A DNA stretch of 64,000 nucleotides, taken from positions 308,001 to 372,000 of the forward strand of contig JAQGDQ010000094.1 of the NCBI GenBank assembly GCA_030141605.1, in the 5' to 3' direction. Under the pieces are notes generated by a model. It did no database searches. It was not told the origin of the DNA and saw only the letters and a list, made by a program, of their open reading frames with translations. Below are positions 18,000-31,219 of the stretch, piece after piece. Origin of the DNA: Tubiluchus corallicola (Eukaryota; Priapulida; Priapulimorpha; Priapulimorphida; Tubiluchidae). The first letter of the stretch is position 1. Every line of letters begins with the position of its first letter. A program made the translations under genes and the position numbers.

Positions 18000-20500
18000 A
18001 TAGGGTGGTTTTAAGAAACCCTCGAGGACAAGTCACAACTGAACAGAAGGTATCTATGCAACTCTGTGTGAAAATGCAGCTAGAACCGAACTTGTTGTCC
18101 TTGTTTACATTTTGAATCCAAAGTTCGTGTTATAAACGTACTAACACAGGTGCATGAAGGAATCTGTCTCGAGTTTTAGACCTACATGTCTTTACATAAG
18201 GAACGCCCTGTATAAGCTGTAAGCAGCAACTATTGACAAGCCTCTCACAGTAACAGGTACGAGTTCAAGGTCCACTCTTGTGTGCTCTTGAAATTCATTT
18301 TATAACTTTTTGAAACCTTTTCGCTTGTCGTCTAATAAATGATATTAGACGATTAGATAACTGCTACTATTAAACGGTGAAGCTCAAATTTAGAGCATCA
18401 CAAAGTAGGCAACAATAATAAAATTATGTGTAAGAGCAAGTTTGCAACTATAAAGTAATTTGCAGCTTGTTCTTATTGATATGAGGTATAAATGCGTCTA
18501 ATTTAATACTAAAATTCCTTGCTTGAATTAATGCTTTATTAAATTTGTTAAATAGCACTGTTGTTCCATTCTCGCTTATATGAATTGAAAACCTAAGTTA
18601 TGCATAATAAACTACACTCATTATCTATGTGCTCTAAATAATAATGATTCTGCCTTGTGTATTTTGCAGTCATTATCGAAACTTATTAAAGTATACTGGA
18701 CTAATTCATCCATTACAGTGGTTCTCAACCAGTAATGAAATCCTCCCAAGGGAGGTGAATTTTACGTTTCCAGGGGATGGCGAATTGAAAGCGGAGCTGG
18801 TAGACTCACTGGCTAAATTATTGGAATCCTGATCTTCTACATTCTACAGATCGTACATAATCGTTAGGACACCACGCTATTGAATAACACAGATTAATTT
18901 AAAAACTTGATAATTCTGTTCAAGTTTTAAAATTCACCAACGCATCAATATTTTACTGCTACTAGATCTGTAAAGATTTGATAGCAAAATATTCCTATAG
19001 TACATACTACATTAGTAAATGTAGAATGTACTAATACAGAATCAGACAATCTTAGAATAAGGGGGAGTAATAATCTAACATAGCCGGTCGCAAAACCGGC
19101 GCACTGGGCAATGTATCCATTGTATTGCTATCGAGACTAAATGTTTTAATATCTGCTACATTTTCGACATAAGCTGCAGTTGCCCGTTGTTGTCATCCTT
19201 GCAAACATCAGCGACAGTCATTCTTCCGCGTCATTTTACTGTCCGTTGCTATTTTAATTCTTGAAATACAAATTTTGGATTTTGGTTCCTCGCAAGCACC
19301 ACTGTGTAATCAATCGCAATCCTTGCCGCGTCATTTCAGCTGATATTGGCACTGATATTGGCCAACAGTTAATTTAACTAAGTTCTTGGCGGGTTAAAAG
19401 TTGAGTAAACAAAATCCAAGAAAGCGTTACATTCCTTTTTAATGCCCGTGGACTGTGTAAACGTAGGTTTGCGGATTGTGTAGCTTACACCAAGAAACAC
19501 GTAAAACTAAAGATTTTAAAAATGCGAGTTTCAACGTTTCGCATTGTCAGTTTTGTTACAGTTCCGTGAGCAAGTAAAAAACTTAGTCTAGAGCAACATT
19601 TCGTGTTTACTGCTAAAATTCGTGACAAAAATGCCTTGGACGAAGCAGTAGAACTAGCTTGTATAAATGTAGGCTGAAGGATGGAGCACGTAGCTCACGT
19701 AGCATAATCAGGAACACTGTGTAACAAAGTTAGCACTTGTTCCATTAGCTACATGCAACACACTTCTCATGTTTATATTAGAACTGTAATACTAGAACCC
19801 TAGTGAATCATCTGATTATTGTTCTAACTCCCAAACGACTTCCAAAATTCTGTTTACAGTTGAAAGGGGCCTAAAGCATAGGATTGCTTCTTACCCACCA
19901 CCCGGATTGTTTTGTCAAAGTGAAAGAGTTGCGTTTCAAGCTGTTTAGACGAATTTAGACACCTGCATTTATTTGACTTCTATTAATAAGATTGTGAGTA
20001 ATTCTCAAAGAGTGAAGAATGTATCGGAATAAAATGTTCAATTTGGAATATCGCCTAAAAGACTTTCGAGTAGCTCTACACCGGTAGGCACTCGTTTTTC
20101 AAAGTTCGATCATTACTTTAGGTGTATCCAAGGCAAGTCTGTATGTTTTATACAAACCAGTGACAAAACAACATCCCACTGATAATGTGAAAGTAACTGA
20201 CATATTCATCTGTATCATGTTCAGTCTCAATTTTGTCTCATCTAAGATTTTTGAAGGTATTGATGAGAATTGTCTTCACTCAGCATTGTACTGGATCCTA
20301 GTAACTAATTAAATATTACTCATACTTGCGTTTGTACTATTGATACCAGCTCACCATCTGTTAATTTTTCTCACAAACTTGAGCAACAGATAAAAATATA
20401 CGTCATACAAGACAGCAATTAGATCGACAGTGTTTATTATGCTTAATGCATTGCAGAATAAATACAGGAAACTCAGCTAGTGTAATCAAGCAAAACCAGT
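18000..20500. other. Intergenic region between BTB-BACK and TRIM genes
   Basis: Both neighbours run leftward, so the right part holds the TRIM 3' flank and the left part the BTB gene's promoter region. Apart from a hAT-like end at 18716 I see no coding segment; short open frames here have no recognisable content. Confidence 0.45.
18716..18790 (+). mobile_element. hAT-type transposon end (remnant)
   Basis: CAGTGGTTCTCAACC is a textbook hAT terminal inverted repeat, and it is followed by a subterminal region (ATCCTCCCAAGGGAGG, then CCAGGGGATGGCG) laid out like hAT non-autonomous elements. I did not find the opposite end (GGTTGAGAACCACTG) within the window, so it is a fragment. Confidence 0.5.
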
Positions 20501-20508
20501 ATAATAAC

Positions 20509-20514
20509 TTTATT
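20509..20514 (-). terminator. Likely polyadenylation signal of the TRIM gene
   Basis: AATAAA on the minus strand, about 250 bases after the TRIM stop codon. It is the nearest canonical hexamer seen on that strand. Confidence 0.4.
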
Positions 20515-20764
20515 GCAGAAAATACCTAGCATATTTGACAGAACAACAGCTGGTCTAGATACCCCATGTGATTTGTTTTCCCCACGAAGCCTGAATGTCT
20601 ATTAAAGCGGGGTCAGTGTGCTTAGACTGATATGTGCTTACACTAATATCATAATATCATGAAACCAACACCTAGCAATTATCTTTCTAAAAGCTAAGGA
20701 ATAGGAAATTGTACAGAACGACAACTTTAAGTTATCATCCAACATACAAGAATCGAAATTTAGC

Positions 20765-22351
20765 TTAGCGGAAAAGTTCCCGTTTATCAAAAGTGGCTCC
20801 TAGTGGAAGGCACGTAATCACTTCGCCATCAAAACATGTCAACATATGTCCGTGAGGAGTATAAATCCGAATGTGCTTGTCACTGTCCATGTGGTAGTCT
20901 TTTACATTTCCCAGGTGGAGTTCATCTGGAATCGATAACTGTTCAGCTCCAAATGTGTACCGTGAGCGCCCTCTTTTGTCCAAAATAGCAAGTTTGTTGT
21001 CCTCAGAATCGATGATGAGGAGGTCACCATTGGGCAAGATGGCAATGCCTTGACTATCATTTACATGAAGTTTCTGTTGTTTCTCATTTGGTATTTGAGA
21101 GCAGGCGTTCCTTGATGTGACTGCAGGAGTCTGCGTCTCTGCAATTTTTGGAAATTTATTGGTAGGTCGAAGAGCAACATCGTTGCTGGCCAACAACGTT
21201 TGCGTTGTTCGTGTTAAAGTACACACTTCATCAGTTCCAGTGGCAGAATCAACATGCTTCACCTCAATGTCATCTTCATCTTCTTCATCAGAATCATATG
21301 GATTACGGATGCTGCCCAGATCAACCGGACCTTGATTAAATTCAAACTTTTTTGTAACGTTAATGGGTGTTGGTCTCATTGGAAACGTGGCCAATGTCTT
21401 CAGTTTTTCTTCTAAATCCTTTTTGACGAAAAGAAACTCAACTTCTTTTTCCTTCAACGACTCAGCAAGTTTGAGATTTTTCCTTAAACTTTCATAGTTT
21501 TCTTTTATCACCGACTTTGACTCCAGAAAGTCCATCGTTTCAGCACCATAGCACTCACGCAATTCATGAATCAACACTTTTTCCTTGCACCTAATCTCGT
21601 TAATTAGTTCTCTTGCTCTGTCTTTTATTCTCTTTTCCGTATCTTGCAACCTAGATGAACACGCCTCTATGGAACCAAGTTGATCTTTCAAATCTTCAAG
21701 TTTTTCATTGCACGAACTCAGCAGTTTATCAATGCTCTCTTTTTGTTTACCAGCTCCTTCTTTCATGTCAGATACATCGTGCCCTCCGTGTTCCTCAAAT
21801 GTACAGAGGATGCAAACCAGCTTTTCGCATTTTTCGCAGTAGAATCTGACAACCTCTTCTGGATGGACTTTGCATTCTATGTCCTTTTCTGTCTCGACGT
21901 CACAGATTGTGTGGTTTTTTGTGATTTTCATTGTTCTGTGCAACTCTACACAATCTCCGCACATCAATTTCTGACAGTCCAGGCACTTAGCACAAGCATC
22001 GGAAATCTTTTTCCGCAACTGCCGACAAAACTCACAAAATGGCAACTTGCTGTTGCTCACACGACGTCCAATTGTTTCTTTTAAATTGACCACTAGAAAG
22101 TTGTCCGGTAAACACCGGATGCCTCCTGATGGCATAGGAGTATGCTTCCGACATATTGGACAAGGAAAATCGTACAAACTGCCGTACTTGTGCGTTCTTT
22201 GGGATGAAATATGTTTATCCAGGCAGTCCACACAAAACGTGTGGAGACAACTAAGAGACTTGGGATTTCTGTACTGCTGATAGCAGACTTTGCATGTGAG
22301 AAATTCATCTACAATTTCCTGGGTCAGCTTAGAATTTACCATTGTCGCCAT
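20765..22351 (-). CDS. TRIM protein: RING, two B-boxes, coiled coil, NHL-like blade
   Basis: Single uninterrupted frame of 528 residues from ATG 22349-22351 to TAG at 20765. An in-frame ATG exists ten codons upstream (22379-22381), but the duplicate at 31085-31213 keeps only the downstream start (MxTMVNxKLTQEI), so I prefer it. RING ligands are C20, C23, C35, H37, C40, C43, C64 and C67 (C3HC4). B-box 1 lies near residues 104-147 and B-box 2 near 155-195 (CKVHPEEVVRFYCEKC). A coiled coil spans about 200-340, then an acidic run (DSDEEDEDD), and near the end one NHL/beta-propeller-like blade (GIAILPNGDLLIIDSEDNKL). It should be a RING E3 ubiquitin ligase. TRIM2/3/71 relatives have six NHL repeats and often a filamin domain; here only one blade is clear, so it is a short or diverged member. 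Confidence 0.88.
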   Translation of the reverse strand: MATMVNSKLTQEIVDEFLTCKVCYQQYRNPKSLSCLHTFCVDCLDKHISSQRTHKYGSLYDFPCPICRKHTPMPSGGIRCLPDNFLVVNLKETIGRRVSNSKLPFCEFCRQLRKKISDACAKCLDCQKLMCGDCVELHRTMKITKNHTICDVETEKDIECKVHPEEVVRFYCEKCEKLVCILCTFEEHGGHDVSDMKEGAGKQKESIDKLLSSCNEKLEDLKDQLGSIEACSSRLQDTEKRIKDRARELINEIRCKEKVLIHELRECYGAETMDFLESKSVIKENYESLRKNLKLAESLKEKEVEFLFVKKDLEEKLKTLATFPMRPTPINVTKKFEFNQGPVDLGSIRNPYDSDEEDEDDIEVKHVDSATGTDEVCTLTRTTQTLLASNDVALRPTNKFPKIAETQTPAVTSRNACSQIPNEKQQKLHVNDSQGIAILPNGDLLIIDSEDNKLAILDKRGRSRYTFGAEQLSIPDELHLGNVKDYHMDSDKHIRIYTPHGHMLTCFDGEVITCLPLGATFDKRELFR

Positions 22352-22439
22352 GTCGAATGATCTGTCTCCAGAGGTACACATGAATTTGTCACGAGGTTAG
22401 ACTGTTGAGAGACTTGCACTAAACCTACAAAAGATAGCA

Positions 22440-23423
22440 AAAAACAGTTTATTAAATCAAAGGATATTTCTGGATTATACTGCAGACGCTCATTATGGAC
22501 AACAATTATTATGAACAATAATTGTGTAAAACAACAATAATGAACAACTATAGCCAGTAAAAAACATTTCGTAAACTTTTAGTGCAATATAAGCTACAAC
22601 GATTGCTTACAATCCATCTAGGTCCACTAGATACGTCCAAGACATAGAAATACAGCAGAAAGTGGGATGAAATAACTATTTATGAGTAGGAACTGAGGCG
22701 TCAGCTTGTTTGACTTAGTTAAAACAACAACAACACTTCGAGCATAGATTGTAAGCTGGAGCAAAAATTGTTTAGTTTTGATTACAGGCAAGGCGTCATG
22801 GGTCAGTTTAGGAGCCAGAGAGGCTTTTGAAATATAATCTTAAGCCTCGGTTTTATTAAACGAGCATGAAACAGCACATTAGGGAGATAAAAACGAATTT
22901 TTACACCCTCTTATTTTGTAACAAACAGTAGCTGGCGTAAAAAGACCTCATGGTTTCTTCGACATTCCTTAGATAAAATTTGTTATTAATATGAAAAGAA
23001 TAGCTGTGTGCTCACGGTGTGCACTTAGCGACCAAAATTAAGCAATACTCGACATGATTACTATAATAAACAGGTGATCGACGGCAAAAAATTCGGCATG
23101 TTGAGGGTACTTTCTCATTGATAGCTTAGATGTATTCAGATATTAGGTAAGACACTCTGCAGGCTGCAGACAGGATTCTTGATGTCTGTTTAAGTTCCAG
23201 TCATGCACAACAATCAATATCATTAGCAGGAATCCTGTCTAATAGAATTAGTAATACCGTTATGCAGAATTGCTAACTTGTTTAGTAAGAAATTGGTAAC
23301 AGTGAAGAATTTAATGTTGAAATTTGTTTAATATACATAATGTAAAGATTTATTTAACATTTTTGTACTTATGTGCCCTGCAAATACAGGGCTTATTGTA
23401 TCATTTTGAATATAGATTTTTAA
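22440..23423. other. TRIM upstream region
   Basis: AT-rich DNA upstream of the TRIM start, likely its promoter and any 5' UTR. No TATA box placed with confidence and no other feature seen. Confidence 0.35.
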
Positions 23424-24028
<605 letters not shown>

Positions 24029-25375
24029 TCCATTCTCCCTTCATTCTCACCCATATTTGCTTTTCCTGCCTTATCTTTCTTAGCTGCTTACATAAATGTA
24101 AATTTAAATGTTGAGTCTGACTTCACTAGAATGTACATGTGAAAAGGTCGAGCAAAAAGCCCAGAAAGTTTTTTACAGCAAGTTTACGACCATGGAATAA
24201 AACAGCAGCGTTGATATCTTATTGCTGTTAAAATAGCCTGAACTGTAAATAATTAAGTGTTCCAAAAATAGACATAAAAATGTGCAACAGAAGTTATCGA
24301 CAAAGGTACTTACAACCCTCTCTATGGAATCAAATGGTCTATGCTGCACAATATTTGCAAGGCTAATGCATCCATACACCATACACACATGGGTGACTCT
24401 TAGAGATAGTTACTATAGTATTTAGCTACCAAAGTTATGCTACAGCGTTTAATAGATGAATCTAGCCAGGAGTAACTTTAAGTTGTTCCATCTGCCAGGC
24501 TTTTTACCGCGTTGAATTGTGCACAAATGCACCTGAACATGCCTATTGCCTAAGCCACATCTGCCAATTCATTATCTCATCTTAGAATACTATCCTTGAT
24601 AAATAACTGAATTCGAACGCCGCCACAACCATCTACAATAAGCAGACCCTATCGCAGTGTGTTACTGAACTATATAAAATATTTCCTTATTCATTTATTT
24701 ATTCATAGAAAAATGATAGTCCTTTAGTTCGTTAATCTTCTTTAACACTTTTAGCTTTCATCGTTTCAAAAGTTTTCGTAAAAATTGATAGAAATAAATT
24801 AAAGATAAACCTGTAGGCCAAATTGATTCTCTCAATGTATTTATATTTTACTGTTCCTTCTTTGGATCCTCTAATACACGTCACCACCTTGGTACGCTCT
24901 ATTTGCTGTGAATTGGACGTCAAAACACTTGAAAGGGCAAATAAACTCGTATTGATTTTTAACTCTTTGTACGCTATTTTCAGTCACAAACATTAACGCA
25001 ACAGAAAATCTGCAACGCATTAAAGAATCTGTGAAAAAGCAAAAATGGCGTCTCGTTTTACACGACCATGTGTCTCTGATTTACAGAATGTGATCATTCA
25101 GCCTCTTTGGTGTCTTATAGGCTTAATTAAGCTGATAAACAAGGCAGTAAATTACCTGAAAAAGAAACTGAGCATGAGACTCAGGAAAAAACTGAAAGGC
25201 AGCCTAAAAACGCCAATGGATATCTCTAAATGACACCCTAAATCTATGATAAACATAAAAAAAGATGGTAAAAAAATTGGATTGTATAAAAGCCATCTGA
25301 TTTTTCATAAAATGTTGGTAAGTAAACGACCACGGTGTTATAAGTCGCTTCGATTTTGCTGATTTAGGCCTTTTT
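24029..25375. other. Intergenic DNA without recognised gene
   Basis: Short frames occur, for example a Lys-rich one at 25045-25233, but none has family motifs. It lies between the compound microsatellite and the CT tract. Confidence 0.35.
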
Positions 25376-25380
25376 TGTTC

Positions 25381-25625
<245 letters not shown>

Positions 25626-25879
25626 GCCTTCGCCAGGGTGGGAAAATGTTATCGATTTTATTTAATTTTGTTTCAAAAATCTTAGTCACAATCTTGCCTG
25701 TAGAAGTCTTGGATCTCATATTGTGGGCACATGCATCAATAACTTTATGTCACTTTTTTAGCAACCACTACAACAGTTTTGCAGAAACTTTGTCAGATTT
25801 ATATTGAATATGCTAAATCACACGATATTGTTACAAACGTAGAAAGACTAAACTGTTGTCAGTAATTCCACAATTGGAG

Positions 25880-26490
25880 GGCAAGGTGATAAACCCTAGT
25901 AAAAAGAAAATATCTAGGCCATGTAATCAGTTATGATAATAAAGACGACCTTGATGTAATAAAGCAAAGAGGTATTTATTATGCCAAAGCTAATAAATTC
26001 TGGAGAAAGTTTCACTTTTGTACAAATGGCGTTAAAGCAAAATTAATTAATGCATATCCATGTGCATATACCAGTTTTTATGGCATGCCCACGTGGCTAC
26101 ATTATTATACTCTCAACATTCTCATAATATTTCCATGCGCAAGTTATTTGACTAACCTTATGATTTTAGTGCAAGGATTATTGCTATTAACCATAACGTA
26201 TTGTATTTTGACGTAATTTATAGGGAAAATGTATATAGTCTGTATAGCAGAGTCACTAACAGTACAAATGACATCTGTAAAAGTTCAAGGGAATGTTATG
26301 CATATTTTACATCTGATATGGAGACAATTGGAGAAAAATCCTCTACGTAGGCAATTTGTAAATTTAGTAACCAAATTTAAGTGTACATCTATTTTATGTT
26401 TTTTTTTGTAATACGTGAGGTAAATATTGTGTGTTACAAATTTTCACATGAACATTGTCTGAAATAAAGATCTAAATCAAATCAAATGTC
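25880..26490 (+). mobile_element. Non-LTR retrotransposon 3' fragment
   Basis: Plus-strand frame near 25909-26110 reads YLGHVISYDNKDDLDVIKQR and FWRKFHFCTNGVKAKLINAY, the conserved segment after the RT palm of a widespread non-LTR family. Further C-terminal traces follow (YSRVTNSTNDICKS-like), and the end is AATAAAGATCTAAATCAAATCAAATG with an AATCA tail at about 26463-26488. Confidence 0.78.
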
Positions 26491-28375
26491 TTGCTTGCTC
26501 TTTTTCTCTTTCTCAGTCTCTCGTTTTCACGAAAATACAAATTTTAATATTTTTTGCAAACATTTAATCATTTGTGTTGTAGGTTCTTACGCAGATGTAT
26601 TACAACAACTAAGTTGCATATATTAATTTAAAATGTACGAATTAAAATTATGGGCTACTTGATACGAGAAAAGTTCATTTTGCTTTGTTAAAGAATTGAA
26701 ATAAAGTTAGAGTGACATGTGTTGTGTAATAGATACAGGCTGCAGTATGCCGCAGCACATAACACCCAACAAACAGAAGGCGCCTTACCTTTGTTTTCTA
26801 TTTTCTTTTTCACCTACCTTTTTTTTCACTTACACGCAAAGTGGATAACTCACCGTGAAATCTTTACCGAGTGTAATCGATCAGACGACGTCCAAACTTC
26901 TCTCACTTCGCCACCCTGCCACTCGCTCTATTAGCTAGCAGAGTAAAACACGTCGTACCGTCAGAGATATAAATACTCCAGGATCAAATTCAGCAAATGA
27001 AACGGCCCAGCCGCTCTTCTGTTTAGCATCAAGAATCCTAAACCTCGTATGTTACCCGTCATGTTCCTGTGTGAGGCCTATAAGCCATTGCGTGGGAGGA
27101 GGGCGTAATTAAGGAAATATTGCAGTCTCTGTGAAGGATCAACCGGGCACATTAAAGTGCTATAAATAACGGTGATGTAATCGAGTGGTACAAACTACTA
27201 GAGTCATAGTATGACTCCATCGCCTCGCCTAAGTCTACTCTGAGTCCGTTTCCTCAGTGCCCGAGATGGTTAGTTTTATCAAATTGGGGCGCCATAAGAA
27301 GCAGAGGCCCTTAATGAAATAATATGTGCTGGAAGGTTTTTTATTTAAGAATTTGTTGGAGTTCTGCTTATTCTTTAGTTCTGGACTCGCACTTAGCACA
27401 TTTTTTAACAAGTTTAACTTTTTTCAATTATTTGTCAACTAATGGCGATTTTGGCTTTCCAAATAATGTCGCAAGATATTGAGTTCTTGGTAATCGTTTC
27501 AGTTTTTAAGTAATGAACATGCAAAGCAATTATCTTATTATACTGAACAAACAAAAAGTTATTTTTTCGCATAGTCTGAGAAGCTGCATAGAACTTGATG
27601 TAAAATATCGTATTTCTGAAATAAAATAATAATCATAATTTGAGAGTTCATTATTACGTCAAAATCAGAGATGGACTCTAGCTAGCAGTACAAGAAGTTT
27701 GGAAAACGTCGTCAGGAACGTGCCAGTATCCAGTCGTTTTTTTTTGTTTGTGTCAATTTCAGTGAACTGTTTGTGTTTCGATTCAAGCATACCAGTCAGG
27801 TACTAATTTCAGGCGTAAAATCGTAATCACGGCAAACTTAAATGGTAGCTTTCAGAAGCTTCGTGCATCAAGTTCAGTTCTAGCGAGAATCGAAGTCTAA
27901 TAAACCGCCAGCTAGTAATAAATAATAATAAAAGGATAAACCCGGCAAAGAGATAACAACAGCAACAAATCATAAAGCATCAACCACAAAAACACTTAAC
28001 AAAGCGTAAAAATGTCCTGTTCTACATTTCTAACCACACTGCTTGTACAGTAGGAAACCGCCAACAAACTGCTTCAAATTAGTGTATTATCAATTTGCAA
28101 CTTATAACAAGTAACAACAATATAACTTATACAGCGTACTAACATAGCCCTACAGTGTTGATTTCTAAAATACATGAATTCTATTTTTATTTGCAGGTTT
28201 TAATCTACTGAGAATGGCTGCTATGATAGCTGAAATGTTCAAAATAAATTTCATGATTATGCTTATTGCGTGTTGGTGCTGTAATTAATAGGGTCACTCA
28301 AGCAAACTGGTTTAAACGTTATCCGCTCGGTGGCGGTGAGACAGTAGAGGATGTAGAATCCCTAACCGGATGCAC
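26490..28375. other. Intergenic DNA, nothing recognised
   Basis: No coding homology, RNA gene or clear repeat seen apart from short AT runs. Confidence 0.35.
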
Positions 28376-28423
28376 AGCGGTGATTAGTAGGAAATAGCTC
28401 CGTTGTTCCTACTGATCACCGCT
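28376..28423. repeat. Hairpin-forming inverted repeat
   Basis: 18-base arms AGCGGTGATTAGTAGGAA and TTCCTACTGATCACCGCT, one mismatch that can pair as G-U in RNA, with a 12-base loop. It lies just upstream of the retrotransposon at 28560. Confidence 0.8.
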
Positions 28424-28559
28424 CTGAGTGGATGACCGCGGAGCCGTAATTATCATCATTTTTGCACGTATGCGCATAACAACTGCTGATAATCTTTTAC
28501 CTGTAAACAGAAATGATAATAACAGTTTGCTAGGGTAAATAATGCAAGGAGGCATAAAG

Positions 28560-31006
28560 ATGGTAGAACTACTGTTTTTGAGAATTTATCGGTTTTTAAT
28601 GCAAATGCTAGAATAGAAGACTTTTCAATAAGCTTTCTGAGCTCTGTGTTTTATTTAACCACAGTAATTACGAGGTGTAAGCACTCAGTGAAACATGGCT
28701 CACTCCAGAAATTACGAATGGAATGTTAGATGCTTTTAATTTCAAAGTTTACCATAAAGCCAGAGACACTCGTGGCGAGGTGTTGCCTTATTTTTTAATT
28801 TCAGTGTGAAAGTGTCGCCTGTTAAGATTCCTGATATGTTCAGAAATCTTGAAATTCTAGCTGTAAATGTACTTTGTGATCGACCTTTTGGATTAGTTGT
28901 TATTTATCGATCACCGAATTATGATTTAAGTCATTCTCTTAATGTTTTTAAATGCATGGATTTCTTAGCTAATAGCAAACTATCTCTTGTTTTTATTGGT
29001 GATTTTAACATGCCAGATGTTTCTTGGGGCAATTGTTTTTAGTATCGATTAGGCTCTAGGTAATACCAAGCATTTTGTAACCTAATTTTGCAACAAGGAG
29101 TAGATCAACTTGTGAATTTACCAACAAGGAAGTTCTTGCTCTAGCCGTGCATCATTTCTAGATCTTCTTCTTTCTACTGATGCAGCATTTGCCTCGAATG
29201 TTCAAGTTACTGAATTGCTGATGATGTCTCTAAGGCGAAAGTTTTAAAAACTCGTTTTGCTCAAAATTTTACTTTAGATAATGGTCAGGTACCTCTTATA
29301 GATGACAAAATTGGTGAAGGGATTGACTTTGTCAGCTTTCCTCCAATGAAAATAAGGAAAGGTGTTAATAAGCTCAAATCCAAAGAAACTTGCACACCTG
29401 ACGAGCTTCCAGATATTATATTTAAGAAACTTGTAAATATTCTTTGTTTGCCATTATCCTTCATATTTGAAATGTCGTTTATGGAGGGTGTTATTCAAGC
29501 TATTTGGAAAAGGACTGACGTAAATCCCATCCACAAAAAAGGTGAAAGATCCGATCCAAACAATTACAGACCGGTGTCTTTAACATGTATATCTTGTAAA
29601 CTCATAAAATCAGTTATCTATGAAAGTGCTATAGAATATTTTAGATTTAAAAATTTGTTTACTCGGGAACGACGTGGCATTCTCTTACGTAGATCAACAT
29701 GTACTTAATTATTAGAAAGTTTGTGTGATTAGAATCTCGTCTTGGATCTGGATAACAATGTAGATGTTGTATTAATTGGCTTTAAGAAGGCATTTGATAT
29801 GGTTAGCCATGGAAAACTCTTGATCAAATCTAAATCTCTTGGCATTCATGGATACCTACTGAATTGGATTACCTGTTTTTTTCTTAAATATGACCCAGCG
29901 AGTTGTTTTTGGTAGCTCTTTTTCACACTATGTGCCTGTAACACCAGGAATACCACAGGTCAGTGTGCTTGGACCTTTGTTCTTTTTGTTATTTATAAAT
30001 GATCTGGCAGGTAATGTAAGACAGGTAACACTAAAATTATTAAGTTTGCTGATGATGCCAAACTGTATCAATGCCTTAAAAATGATGGTACTTCTGTTAT
30101 TCAGTCAGCTATTGACAAAATCAAAACATGTTCAGACTTAAGGCAACTGACCATGACTATCGCTAAATGCAACATATTGCATTTTGGTAGAAATAATCCT
30201 GTTAATTATTATTTACAGAATGTAGAAATTGAGACTACTAGTAATGTACAAGATCTTTGAATAAATGTATCACCAAACCAAAAGTTTAGTGTCCATTGTG
30301 CTGAAATTTGTACAACAGTAAACAGAACAACCTATATGATTTTTAGAATTTTTTTGTTAGCAATAAACAACCTTTACTGAAAGTTTATAAGCTCTATCTC
30401 TAATCATTGGTTGAATATTGTTCTCCTGTGTGGAGTCCTTATTTGCTTGGTGATTTAGATGTTGTAGAAAATGTTCAGGGTTACTTTACAAGACGCCTTT
30501 GTAATAGATGTGGAATTAATTATGAATCGTATCCACATAGATTACAATTTCTGAGTGTTAAATCATTAGAAGACACATAATTTCTTATTTGTGTATGTAT
30601 AACAAAATTATGCGTAAGGATGTTGATTTAAACAGGGAAACATTTACTACCAAAGCTTTAAATAATAAAACTAAGAGTAACCACTCATTAAAACTCGTTG
30701 TAAGGCATACATGTAAGACACACTTTCATGAATTTTTCTCAAATCGTGTTGTTCCAATATGGAACTCATTGCCTGCTTCTGTAAATGATTCGTCATTAGT
30801 TACTGCTGGAAATGTTAAGTTATTTCGTAAAAGACTTAAACATGTTGATTTAACAAGGTTTCTTAAATTCGACAGACATATGTAAGTAGCTTTACTCTGT
30901 GTGTCTTCCTGCACATCTTAATCAGTGCTAGTGGTTGTACTGCATTTTTATTTTTTTAATGAATGTCGATTTGTGTACAAATGTGAATAAACTAAACTAA
31001 ACTATA
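28560..31006 (+). mobile_element. Non-LTR retrotransposon (endonuclease plus RT), frameshifted
   Basis: The endonuclease domain starts near 28640 (SETWLTPEITNG after a frame change) and continues at 28806-29042 with VIYRSPNYD and FIGDFNMPDVSW. The RT follows: KRTDVNPIHKKGERSDPNNY (about 29510-29570), KKAFDMVSHGKLL, PGIPQVSVLGPLFF, FADDAKLYQCLK, then the C-terminal block FFSNRVVPIWNSLPASV (30589-30885). The 3' end is AATAAACTAAACTAAACTA at about 30986-31006. Stops and frameshifts are spread through it. It is the most complete element in the window. Confidence 0.9.
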
Positions 31007-31084
31007 AGCTCTAGGTTACTAGCACACGAATTAATCAAAGACTTTTATTTTGAAATAAACGTATTCTCTCGGCCTACATTTACA

Positions 31085-31213
31085 ATTCATCTGCAATTTC
31101 CTGGGTCAGCTTAAAATTCACCATGGTCGTCATGCCGCGTGATCTGTCTTCAAGAGGAAGACATGAACTTGCCATGTGATTCGGCTGTTGCAGGACTTGC
31201 ACAAACCTGTAGT
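31085..31213 (-). pseudogene. Truncated duplicate of the TRIM gene 5' end
   Basis: This stretch aligns with 22303-22432: 5' leader, start codon region and the first codons. Translation starts MTTMVNFKLTQEIADEL and then meets TAA, while the intact gene reads MATMVNSKLTQEIVDEF. Homology stops at codon 17, about 80 bases from the 3' end of the retrotransposon at 31006, so only the first part survives. Indels in the leader remove the upstream in-frame ATG seen in the intact gene. Confidence 0.8.
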
Positions 31214-31219
31214 TGTTTA

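Noticed and set aside
18644-18832. Small open frame near the hAT remnant
   Set aside because: Frame crosses the transposon end and has no family motif.
19083-19100. GCCGGT...ACCGGC hairpin
   Set aside because: Only a 6-bp stem; expected by chance at this scale.
25045-25233. 62-residue Lys-rich frame
   Set aside because: No recognisable motif, no regulatory context; too short to support.
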